From Sanderia malayensis (lineage: Eukaryota; Cnidaria; Scyphozoa; Semaeostomeae; Pelagiidae), in NCBI GenBank assembly GCA_013076295.1, contig RQOL01000861.1, positions 2,976,001 through 3,040,000 of the forward strand: a stretch of 64,000 nt of DNA, read 5' to 3'. Shown here piece by piece: positions 44,901-55,495 of the stretch; positions within the stretch are counted from its first letter, which is position 1; every line of letters starts with the position of its first letter. The notes below the pieces were generated by a model. The model was not told the origin of the DNA. It saw only the letters and a list, made by a program, of their open reading frames with translations, and searched no databases. Position numbers and translations under genes: made by a program.

Positions 44901-47900
44901 TGTTCCAGAGTATAGCCAGTCGTTTTATCTTCGCGGTAAGTTGGCATGATTTTTTAGAGAGTTTTTCGAATCCATCATTGTCCAACTTCTATAGACTAGA
45001 ACTTACCACCTATATATAAGTGTGACTGGATAGCCGAATGGTAGGGCATCGGCGTGAGAAGCCGAAGGTCGTGAGTTCGAATCCCACAGCATTGCAGTGT
45101 TTTTCCATCAATTCTGTGCCTTTTTGTTTCAGAATTTGCTCGCTACCTACATTCACGATTAGACACTCCACTGAGAGAATACCGATTCGAGAGTGATCTG
45201 TCTTCGGATTTTCGCGAATTTTGGATTAAGAATCTGCCTTGGAATGTTAAGGTGATAATAAGATTTTCTTGATCTCTCAGCTCTCTCAACTTCCATTTTT
45301 TATTTAACTACACTTTTATACTCTAATGGACAATATCCTCCGTCGATTTATGCTACAATCGTGGTCAAAAGTCCTGGGACCTTGACGACCTTTTCGAATT
45401 GTGCCCACATGCTCCATTCCCTCCTGCCCCAAAACAATCTCGCTTTGAGAAAGGCAAGTACAATATCGAAAAAATTACATTTTCATTGTGACCACAAAGG
45501 TATGATTGAAAAAACAATATTGCTTTAGAGGGAGTTGGAACTTGAATAAAGCCCGGTGTCCTTTGTCCACTATTGTAGATCCATTTAATAAAAGCCCCAA
45601 AGCTGCACTTTATTCGTTGTCTCCTACGCTCCACTTTTTCAAGTCGATGTAGTCTAATACTTATGGAACGTATTTCGATTCTAGAACTACACAGAACAAC
45701 CTGGTATTCAGCCTCATATAAGGTATACGTTTAATGTTTGATCCCCCTGGACCATTCACTGGCACATTTGCAGCAAAAGCATATACTCGCATCGTCACGG
45801 GGGGACATCCACGTGAAACTCACGCTTCCTTTTTTTAATATTCTAGTGACGTGGAGAAAATTCCATTTGAAAATCTCTCAAATGATACGAAAGTCAGTAA
45901 ATTTCAAATCGTCTATTTTCCTTCGTCAAATGAAAACATACATTACCATGTATATCTGGATATCATAATTGATGATTACTATGTTACTGCATATAGGTTC
46001 TCTTATGCAAAGCTGCTACGTATGAAGAGTTATTGCAATACCACAGTGATGGTTTCATGCCGAACTGGAGACTAAACAAAGCTATGGCATTGGGTTTATT
46101 AGACGTTGCACAGACTGCCTTGCAGTAAGTCACTGCAACCGAGCACCTCAGCTCTATTATACTGTAACGAAACGCTGAGCTCTTTCTTCTAGACTCAATC
46201 GACTCTTTCAGGTATTGGAAATCGCCCGTCAGCCTGAGAGGCTGGAAGGGAAAACGCTTCACGTGGCGGGATATATTCGATGTGTCATTGAAATGGCGTA
46301 AACTTGTATCAATTTGGTATCCTGCTCTCTGGCTTGACCTATTTCCCAAGAATGTTGTCGAATCTGGAATGTCCAATCAGGTTCTGCTGACAGTGTAAGT
46401 CGAGTTTGAAAGTAGCAGGGATGCTGCTATCTTCAGTCTGCTATTGTATTGCTTATAATGATGTCTTATGTCTAATATAAGTATTTAGGTTTTTACTCTT
46501 TTTTATTGGATTGAAAGCTCAAGATCTGGCTAAAATCATAACAAACCCAGTATTTTAAAATTAATTTGATGTTTTTGTTTATTTTTATTGCTTTTGCAGT
46601 GGTAATCATCAGATGCCTCGATTTATGCCATATTTTCCGAGGATTTTCGACCTGGCAAAGTCGATGATAAAAAAGATATTCTCGTGAGTATTGCTCGTTT
46701 TGTTTGAGATACTTTTCTGTGCATCAGGTGGCCTATTTTGTGTGCATGGGGAGTGTTATTGCTGCGTCTTATCATCTCAGACAAAAATTAAATGCTAAAG
46801 CTCAAGAACAGCTGGAGGAATCAACTAATATCAAAGAGTTTGTCTCAGTCCTGAGAGTAGGTGTTTTTTCGCTCATATGCTCATTTTGCTTACATATTGC
46901 ATTGCTAACTACGACACTCTAATCAAACAAATTTACCTGAAGCTTAAGCTCTTGCTAACTTTATTGCTTTACCACTAAAGCTGTTGTCTTGTGCAGCCAA
47001 ACCAGTGGATTTGAATTCTTTTGCACGAGTGAACTTAAGCCAAGGCTCCGATAAACTCGGGAGATATAAATATACATTTCTTGAAGTTCCATCTACTTTA
47101 CCTCTTAGTTTTTTTCTAATTTTATTGACCTGTTGACTCATTACTTCTTAGAAAGCATCAGTTGGTGATTCATTTGCAGTTGCACTTCAGATACCCAGCT
47201 CGAGGCGAAAGACCTCTATGCTGGACGGAGTTTTAGTCACTATATCAGGACAGAGGCAAGTAGAATCCTTTGCGAAAGATATTGAATCAATAGAATTTTA
47301 CGCTGGGGTGGAGCGTGGTTCACCGTAGACATGTTGCTGCTTGTATATGGTATATTGTAGTTTAATGTTTATGTTTAATTGTTTAAGGAGTTGTTTCCTT
47401 ACGCAGGAGTGACGACATGTCTTTTCTGCTCGAAAGCATATCTAAGCCTGTACGCACTAACCAGTTCCATTCTGAATTAGAATATTTGTGGGGCAAACTT
47501 GCTGATGATGTCTCAAGGCATAAAAGCAAGGTATCATGTTAACTATAATATGCATTTATTATCACGTAAAGACAAGTTTACACATTTATTGGCTGAAAAA
47601 ACGTACTCTTCTAACAATTTGCTTTTTGTTTCAAAATAGGACCCACAGAATGATATAAATACAATTATAACCATGATGTACTATTTCTATAATTTTGTAC
47701 CACTTTCAAAAGGAAGTAGGTAAGAGCATTCGAGTGTTAATTCCACTAAGTTCGCCCAAGCTGATTTTGAAGTGTTTTTTTGAAGATTTGTCATTTGCTT
47801 ATTTTTTTATGTTATTGCCTTCCAGTGCCGTTGCATATACTGTAGCCGTTGGCTTATTGTTTGCTATCGGACAAGAAGTAACTGGGCCTATACCAATAGA

Positions 47901-48411
47901 AAAAGTAAGCCAAAATAAAATGTATCTCTGAAGACATTAAATATTGATGTCTATCTTGAATAACCTTTTGAGAACAATGATTGACTGCGAGCTGAAATGT
48001 TCATTTAATTATTTTGCCAGCAACCAGATTTGGAAGCTATCTTGAGCAGTAATCCGGAGACATTTATCAAAACCATTCAACGTTGGCTTGGTCTGAAGAG
48101 GTAATTCATACCTGACGTATACATATTTTGCTAATTAATACCTGACATCTGCTCATTGCAGTCAGGATTCTACTGGTTGCAATGAGCGCTGCCTACAAAC
48201 AATTTGCATCAAGATAATTTTTTGTATCTTTTATATCGTTGTTTACAGAGTATCTTCACAACAGATTCAATCCTTACCTTCAGTGGCTGAAACATTCCCA
48301 ACAGCAAGATCAGTTCTAGAAGGTTTAAATGCTGAATTGGACCATAAATTTTGCAAACAACTAATACCAGGATACTCAGAACGAGATCCTGAAACTCTTA
48401 TTTTTCCATGA
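41921..48411 (+). CDS. TTC13: TTC13-like tetratricopeptide repeat protein
   Basis: 25 coding exons: 41921-42029, 42233-42265, 42587-42657, 42851-42922, 43156-43251, 43363-43479, 43588-43701, 43923-44005, 44093-44165, 44285-44353, 44484-44588, 44872-44935, 45133-45251, 45685-45722, 45847-45892, 45997-46124, 46212-46394, 46600-46683, 46781-46856, 47152-47255, 47407-47530, 47640-47719, 47826-47904, 48021-48100 and 48249-48411. They predict 769 residues, with phases closing. An N-terminal hydrophobic signal (KKILLLLLNSICGIIYFVSC) comes first. About seven TPR units follow (for example YDAVQYLNKALKYEAGNQPV). The C-terminal half has TTC13-specific blocks WRDIFDVSLKWRKLV, YYFYNFVPLSKGSSAVAYTV and SLPSVAETFPTARSVL. 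The function of TTC13 is poorly known. The intron after 47255 is GC-AG. The mini-exon joints near 45685-45892 are the least sure. Confidence 0.9.
45022..45092 (+). repeat. tRNA-like sequence (pseudo-tRNA or SINE head)
   Basis: An A box TAGCCGAATGGTAGGGCATC, a clean anticodon stem TCGGC/GCCGA with loop GTGAGAA (would-be GAG), and a B box GAGTTCGAATCCC are present. The acceptor arms do not pair, the T stem has a mismatch, and the variable arm is too short for tRNA-Leu. It is therefore not a working tRNA. It lies in the TTC13 intron 44936-45132. Confidence 0.55.
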
Positions 48412-49073
48412 GATCCATATTTTTCCATGTGTTTGTTTCTAATTTTGTAATTTTGAAACACGTTTTTTGGTTCAAAGTGAATCTTGAGTTTTCAGAAACG
48501 ATTTGTATCATTTTGTTCGCCTCTTGTGTTTATTTCCTCTAAGGCAGTGCATTTTCTGTGTCACCTATACTTTTTTCCTGTTTTCTATCGCAAGCTGGCT
48601 ACCACACGATATCAAAACTGACGACTTTTTTTACTTCGTCTGGGTAAACATTCGGTATCTTCTTCATTGCCCCAGCCTGCATGCAGACTTAATACTTTTT
48701 AATATATCTTAGTTGCGTGTGTAGTAACCATAATAGTTGATGCAATGAAATAATTTTAAATAAATAGTTACGTAATTGATTTGTACAAAATACTTTTTAG
48801 GCATGCTGCCTATTCCAGGACGTGATTATGCACATCGTTTTGGGTATCACTTATGTCACGCACGGACATTACTGTTACCACTCCTGATTGGGTGCTATTC
48901 TGCTGCAGACCAATCACTGGCGTGCTTACTGCGATTTTGTCGCTGTGCATTAAAAAAAAGTCGGAGAAGAGAAATCATTCTTTCATACGACGAACTGAGA
49001 CTGCGAGTTTTCACCAAAACACCACCTAAAGACTGCAAAGCTGTGTTAAGTCTGTAACAAAAACTTTTTCAAT
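48412..49073. other. Intergenic between TTC13 and NUMB
   Basis: It holds the 3' flank of TTC13 and the promoter/5' UTR of the Numb gene. An open stretch at 48776-49057 has no coding character and is not called. Confidence 0.5.
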
Positions 49074-51601
49074 ATGATGAGGAAATTGAGAAGAACGTTG
49101 AGCTTTCGAAGTAGATCGAAGCATCGTGCAAGTAATAATCCTGCGAACTGGGAGAATGACAGCATAAATATCAAACATGGCGGACTCAGCTTTGCTACGA
49201 AGGTAAGTGGAACTTGGCTACCGGCCCCTGTTGAGAAATAATAAAGTACTTGACGATAGCCTAGTTACGCATTAAATGAAATAAGGTTTATTTCACTTAA
49301 TTGTTGTTATGTATACCTCTATGCTTAGTTAAGCCAATTTGATGCGTACTTTAAAGGTATGCAATTGTGGAGTCCGCACCTTTTGTTTCATTTTTGGCTG
49401 TGGCCTATTTCATAATATTGCTATTCTACTTTCGTGGCATTGTTGTCTGTCACCAATTCAATCTGTTGACCTTAATTTCTCCTCAGTCTGTGAGTTAAGA
49501 TATCTAAAAGATTCTGAAAAACTTTCAGAAACATTGAACCACTATGAAAATAGTTTCTCCTCGTGGAGACTTACTAATGACATATTTTGCCATAAAGAAA
49601 ATCTTATTCGTAGATTGACGACGACATGTAGTTGACAGTTAGTAATGCCATATATGTCTTTAATTTTTAGTATATTGGTGCTCTTGAAGTTCAGGAATCT
49701 AGAGGCACTCAAGTATGCTCTAATGCCGCACAGCAACTGAAGATGGTATGTTTTATTTTTGCATTGTAGGGTTTGAACCCATGAAAGCTAGTCTTTAAGA
49801 ATTAGAAGCCAGTACCTCAACCACTAGGCTACAGCACTGATTTTATTTTTGCCTCTTTCCATTTTTCAGAACCAGCATGGTAGAAAGAGAAGGGTTACTC
49901 TTTGGGTAACCGAGGATACACTCCGTGTCATTGATGATATTACCAAGGTAGGTTGATGCTGTAAATGGTGTCATTCATGCCTTATAATACGGTATATCCA
50001 GCATGCATGTTCTGAAGTACGCATGTCTCTGTCATTCCCTTGAATCGTGATTACTAATCTATATATCAAAATTCTTTTTTAGTCATTGGTAGTGGATCAA
50101 GTGATTGAAAAGGTATCATTCTGTACCCCGGACCCTAATGATGAAAAGCTCTTCTCGTATATATGTCGAGATGGAACTACACGAAGATGGATGTGTCACA
50201 GTTTCAGAGGAATCAAAGATACAGTAAGCCTTATTTTCAAACTTATGTGACCAGACACAAATGTTGTCTCAATCATCAATTATTGTCCTAATAATATGCT
50301 CATTTCTTTCATTTCCATCTCAGGGAGAGAGAATTAGTCATGCAGTTGGGTGTGCCTTTACAGCATGTTTACAGAAGAAACAACAACAGAACATGAAAAA
50401 TGAAAACTTTCAGGCAAGTTTTGAATTTCTTTTTTGATGTTTTGAGTTTCTTATACAACATAAGTTAGTTCATCAGTCAGTCTTAAGTCCTGTGAGGCTT
50501 TGAGCTTTGTGTAAGGTCTGGTGAAGGCTTTGAGCTTTGTGTGAGGTCTGATGAAGGCTTTGAGCTTTGTGTAAGGTCTGGTGAAGGCTTTGAGCTTTGT
50601 GTGAGGTCTGATGAAGGCTTTGAGCTTTGTGTGAGGTCTGATGAAGGCTTTGAGCTCTGTTTAAGGTCTGATGAAGGCTTTGAGCTCTGTGTAAGGGCTG
50701 ATGAAGGCTTTGAGTTTTGTGTAAGGTCTGATGAAGATTTTGAGTTTTGTGTAAGGTCTGATGAAGACTTTGAGCTTTATGTAAGGACTGATGAAGCCTT
50801 TGAACTTATCAGAACATATTATTACTGCAGAGATCTGCAAGCACTAGAATGTCGAAACTGAAAGAGAAAGGTGCTGCAAACGGTGTTGTGTTACCGCAAG
50901 AAAGTGTGCAACAGTTGCAGCATATCAATCAGGCAGAATATGAAGAAAGAGTAAAGAAAGCGCATCAACCTAAACCAGTCTCCTCTCCAACTTCGAAAGA
51001 TGCAGATCAGCATGTGAATGGCGTGCCTTCACCTGAGAGCAACAAAAGTACTCACACCTTTGTACGGCCAAGACCAACACCAACAGACCCATCACCCTTC
51101 ACTAGACATATGTCCTTACCATACCGCTCAAAACCAATGGGTCACGGTCTTGGGCAGGTATCTAATACATACAAAGCATTGACAGATGATAGTACTGTAC
51201 CACATCTTCCTGATTTTCTCAATGACGAATCATCTAGTGTTCATTCGGCTGCTGTGAGCACTTCAAAGCCAGCAAATCAAGGCCAAGTTTCGCAAGCTGA
51301 CATGTGGCTCGCGTCAGCCACAAGCGAGCCAGAAAGCACCAATCTGCTTGTTACAACCATGGAGCAGAACCCCTTCTCGACTGCTTCATCAACCATTACA
51401 ACCCAAGGACCCCAGGCATGGAACCAACATGGGCACATGGCAGCTTCACAGGAGCAGAAGCCAAATCCATTCGGTGGTACTGCGTCATTCGAGCAGACTT
51501 GGGCCGCTTCTGTAGCCCACCAGTCGCCCCCAACTACCCAGCCACCAAAACACAACCCCTTCGCAGTGGAGTTTGGAGGCAAGCATGAACAATTTGTCTG
51601 A
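49074..51601 (+). CDS. NUMB: Numb-like PTB adaptor, Notch pathway regulator
   Basis: Membrane-associated endocytic adaptor that antagonises Notch. Six exons: 49074-49202, 49671-49745, 49870-49947, 50083-50223, 50324-50413 and 50831-51601, giving 427 residues with every exon in phase 0. A basic start [16 protein letters not shown] comes first. The PTB domain (about 38-165) follows with [100 protein letters not shown]. The tail is disordered and carries a QADMWL block like the vertebrate ADRWL segment. It ends with NPF motifs ([24 protein letters not shown]), the Eps15-homology binding sites. It is shorter than vertebrate Numb. The last intron has a GC donor (CAG|GCAAGT) and contains a 30-bp minisatellite. 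Confidence 0.95.
49761..49839 (-). repeat. tRNA-derived SINE-like fragment
   Basis: On the minus strand, TAGCCTAGTGGTTGAGGTAC (A box) and GGGTTCAAACCC (B box) are spaced as in a tRNA with an expanded middle. Acceptor arms do not pair. It is best read as a SINE head. It lies in the Numb intron 49746-49869. Confidence 0.5.
50488..50808 (+). repeat. 30-bp minisatellite, about 10-11 copies
   Basis: The unit is close to GGTCTGATGAAGGCTTTGAG followed by CTTTGTGTGA. It runs tandemly through most of the Numb intron 50414-50830. Because 30 is a multiple of three, one frame stays open as repeats of [10 protein letters not shown]. The bounding GC donor and CAG acceptor exclude it from the Numb protein when spliced. 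Confidence 0.92.
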
Positions 51602-54600
51602 AGTAATATCTGATTTAAATTATATATATATTTTGTACAGCCCCATGGAGCAATGTCTTGGAGAATTAAATGCATGCTGGTTATTAGAGATTTTTAGTGC
51701 TTTAACTATCTTAATGTAAGGCTTAAATTGTCGTGTAACTAACTTAATCCCCCTTCACCCAACCCCCCTGTCAGGTATAGAATATGTGAAAAATTGTGGA
51801 TATTCTTTTTGCTCCAGGGGGTAGTGAAATGAATCTTCTAATCAACACAAGTGTAAGGTATTATCCTTTGCAGTTTGCGTAATTTTTTACCGTATCTGTA
51901 CTACTCGCCTCTCGTTATCTGACTTAATATTATCGTATCGTATTATCTTTTTGGGGTGGCTAATATTATAACTGTATGAAGATGAGATCTTTTCCAAGTT
52001 AATTTTCCTAATTTTTTTCTGTAAAATCTGTCAAGTGTAGAGCTTCTTAGCTTTTATTTTATTTGGCTTTATACTTACTTTTAGAGTAATTTTTTCTTTT
52101 TATTTTGCGATACATTTGATTTTAGCTTTTATTCGATTTTTAGAGTTTAGAGATTTATATTATGCAACGAACATTTTGCGTTTTATGACAATTTATTGAT
52201 CGTAATATAATATCTTATGTGAGTATTGCGTACAGCATATATACTTGTGTTTTCAAATCATTGTTGACCAACGCAGTGATGTGTCTTGCGTATGGGCCAC
52301 ACATATAAATCACTTGCAGCAAGTATTTTGCAGAAGTTAATTTAGTATCTTAATATCCAAGTATCTTGATGATAAATGAATTTTGTGCAATATATGTCTT
52401 TTCTTCGTCTCTGCTTTATCGGGTATCTGCTGCCAGTCCAACTGGCATCTCACTGTTTCAACATTCTTCACTTCACATGTATCAGATGAGAACAATGATT
52501 TTGCAAGAGATCGTCACCTGATTGGTTGATGCATCATTTGATTGACAGGCGTCGAGCTATTAAGTTCAGTTCACTTAATAGCGATGCATTGCCTGTAATG
52601 GGATGAGTTCTCTCTGACGTATTGCCTTTGTGCTATGCTGGTCTTTTCACTGAACGAATCAAAGGCGCTTCCTTCATACTCGCACACACACTCATCAACC
52701 AAGGTAAGGGACATATGATACTCAAGTATTGAGGACTGTGTGTGTTTGAAAAGAAAATGGTTGTGGATGAAAGCCAATAGAATCGTAACTTGAGCAGACT
52801 GCACCGTCAAAGCAACGAATGACAAGAATTTATCAAGATCAATAAGAAAACAAGAGACTGTGTGCGCAGCATTGTTCAACTCAAATCTACTCTTGCTGTT
52901 TCACACAGGTAGATTTCCGTCCTGTTTTTCTTGTGTGTATTTGCTACTCAAATATAGATATTCCTTGACTGTATTTCGTATTTTAATGCTTGCTCTACTG
53001 GTCAAGAGAAGACATTAAGAAGTCTGTCTTTGGCCAAGATCTTATCGAGTCACAAGTTTGTCTTTGAAGTTAATCAGTGATCCTTGTCACTTCAGGTCGA
53101 ATTGTTGGATTCTGTGTCTGGCACTTGGTTTTTCTGCGGTGGATAAATTTGTCACAGTCTCTGTTGCAAGCTTCACCAATTTGGACTTATTCTGGTTGAT
53201 AAGCCGGTAATTTCAAGATTCACGAATCTCGCGATGTGAAGTAAACAAAAGCATGTATTTGCCAAACAAACAAAAACAGCAATCTTAAAGTGACAAGTTT
53301 TACAGGTTGATGGTAAGTTTACTTATAACTTCAACTTTATGCTGGTCGTTTCAAGTTTTGATAATATGCCGCCCACTTGAATTTTGGCTTAAAAATAATA
53401 AAAAACTAATCGTGCATTGATATCCACTTGTTATAAAGTTATCAGAACCGAGTTTTTTATTCTAAGCTAATTGAAAAGGAATACACGCATCTTTTTAGAA
53501 ACCCTCCATAAGATACCGACCCCTACCTAGGATACCAAGAAATTTAAGTAAATTTTAAGAAGCTTTTAGTACTAAAATGGCCATAAAGTTTAAGAAACTG
53601 AGCCCTACTTCCGGGCTTAGTTTCTTATGAAAAAAATGCATGTAAAATGCAAATATTGTCCTCTTTGTCTTTGTACAGACAAACCATTTACAAACTGGTA
53701 TAATATTGGCTCTCATTACTCCGTATTGGCTCTCGTAACATTGTTAAGCTCCATAGGTTCTTATGACTTGATATCGCCCAATATTAATCCATGTTATGTA
53801 CACTGCTTATTTTGTGCTGACTTTCTATTGTCTTTTGCTATCCTCATATTGGCTCCCTGTATAATTTGACCATAGTCTTTTCTTTGATAACATGCTTGAT
53901 TTTGTGCTAACACCACACACAGCTCCATAGATAAGAACAAGAAACTTAACCCGCAGTATATAATAAGCGTGATTTACCACAATAGATTTTTTAACCAAAG
54001 AATAGCCATAGTGCGCTGTTAGAAAGCTTGGCATTTTGGCACTTGCCAACCTTTGTATTACCTGCGGATCCAGCAACATTGTGACGCAACTGCAGGCGTG
54101 CTGCTTAATGAAAATGCCCACTTAGCAATTTCAATGCGTTTCTGTGCATCAGATCATCAAGAGCATTGTCCAACTATTTGCATTGATGCTTGGTCTGAAT
54201 TATTTAAGCCATCGAATCCTTGTCATTCAATCAGGATTCTATTTCCCATTCATGGTATAATTTTTCCTCGTTTTCTCATCATTGCATTTTTCTATTGCAG
54301 AAAACAAAAGCATTTGGCGATGCTCTGTTGCTAACCAAACTAGTTACCCGATGCTATTGCTGATATTGTCGTGGCTTGACCGATCTTGTGTTGTTTTCTG
54401 CAAAGAATTGGCCTGCCGTTAACAGCAATGAGTATTTTTCTTGGCATTTGAGGTATGTTCCACTATCTATGCTATCTTGAGATTGCTGTCTTGCTCTGTT
54501 GAATTAGTGTCACTTCGTGCCAGCTGGCCGGCTCTAGATGCTCGTCCTTTGCATTTGCTAACCTACGTGACAGTGATTAAATAGCGCTATGAGAAGTAAT

Positions 54601-55495
54601 AAGCGAGAAACCAAATACAATGTTATGATGAGTCGTGTGCAGGGCTACTAATAAGAGGTGGTGGTGCGTTGTTTTGTCAGCAAACAACGCAATCAGGTTG
54701 GTTTGCTGCTTTTGTTTTAAGCTCGGTTTTCGTACTTCTATTGCTCTTGAAAACCAAAGCAGTTTGGTTGATAGAGATGTATTTGAAATGCCAATACAAC
54801 AGTTCTACGATCTTATACTGTATGCAAGATATTGTCCCAGAGCTTTCTGTTAGAGTGCTCTTTTTTGCAAAGCGTGTACGGAGTTCCCAAGAGGCAAGCT
54901 GTCCAAGCCTGAAATTTATGAGACAATTTCTGTTTCTCGACTTCTTTGCAGGGCAAACCCACAAAACGAATTACAAATTTGAGCCGTTGAACTCAAATTA
55001 TTTTTGGTTACGTTTGTAATTCGAACATTATTCACTGAATAAGATTTCTTAAACTATCAGCTTGCGTTTTTTGTTTCATGCGTGAAGTCCAATTAACCAA
55101 GCTCGGATTAGAGCGCAGAACATTTTATTCAATCCGCACACATAAGTTGATTGTTGTCATGAGCGTAATATTCTAATTCAAAGCAAAGCCAAAATAAGTC
55201 TGAACTGTCTTTGTACAGGCTGCAAGCTTGGGTGATTTCGCTGAATGCTTATAGAAAACAAACGATATTGGAGACTTTTGGCTTGACCAGTTAGGGGTAA
55301 TTTTAGAAGAACGTTATTTATTAAGTAATATAAATAGTTCTATGATGACGGCCTATGTGTTTGTGGCTTATATTGCAAATGCTTCATTCGCAATAGTAGC
55401 TAAATTATACTGTGATGTGGGTAAATAAGCAGTAAGAACGATGAAGATTGAGCAGTTGTTGACATTAGCAAACGAGATATTCTGCTACTTGAATC
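51602..55495. other. Gene-poor 3.9-kb region
   Basis: The first part is Numb 3' flank with an AATTAAA-type signal near 51664. From about 51900 to 52400 the DNA is very AT-rich. No open frame elsewhere has recognisable content. A 15-bp stem-loop sits at 53591-53627. Upstream exons of the filamin-like gene could hide in the right part but none were recognised. Confidence 0.5.
53591..53627. repeat. 15-bp stem-loop
   Basis: TAAGAAACTGAGCCC (53591-53605) and GGGCTTAGTTTCTTA (53613-53627) pair at 14 of 15 positions, the exception being a G-U wobble in RNA, with a 7-nt loop TACTTCC. No gene is assigned around it. Confidence 0.75.

Noticed and set aside
45022..45092. Functional tRNA-Leu(GAG)
   Set aside because: Anticodon stem and boxes are good, but acceptor arms do not pair and the long variable arm of tRNA-Leu is missing.
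48776..49057. 93-codon open frame upstream of Numb
   Set aside because: No domain, no splice support, and overlaps the expected Numb 5' region.
50541..50861. 106-codon frame of decapeptide repeats as an independent protein
   Set aside because: It is the 30-bp minisatellite in the Numb intron; no start context, and flanking splice signals remove it. Kept only as a repeat and a retention question.
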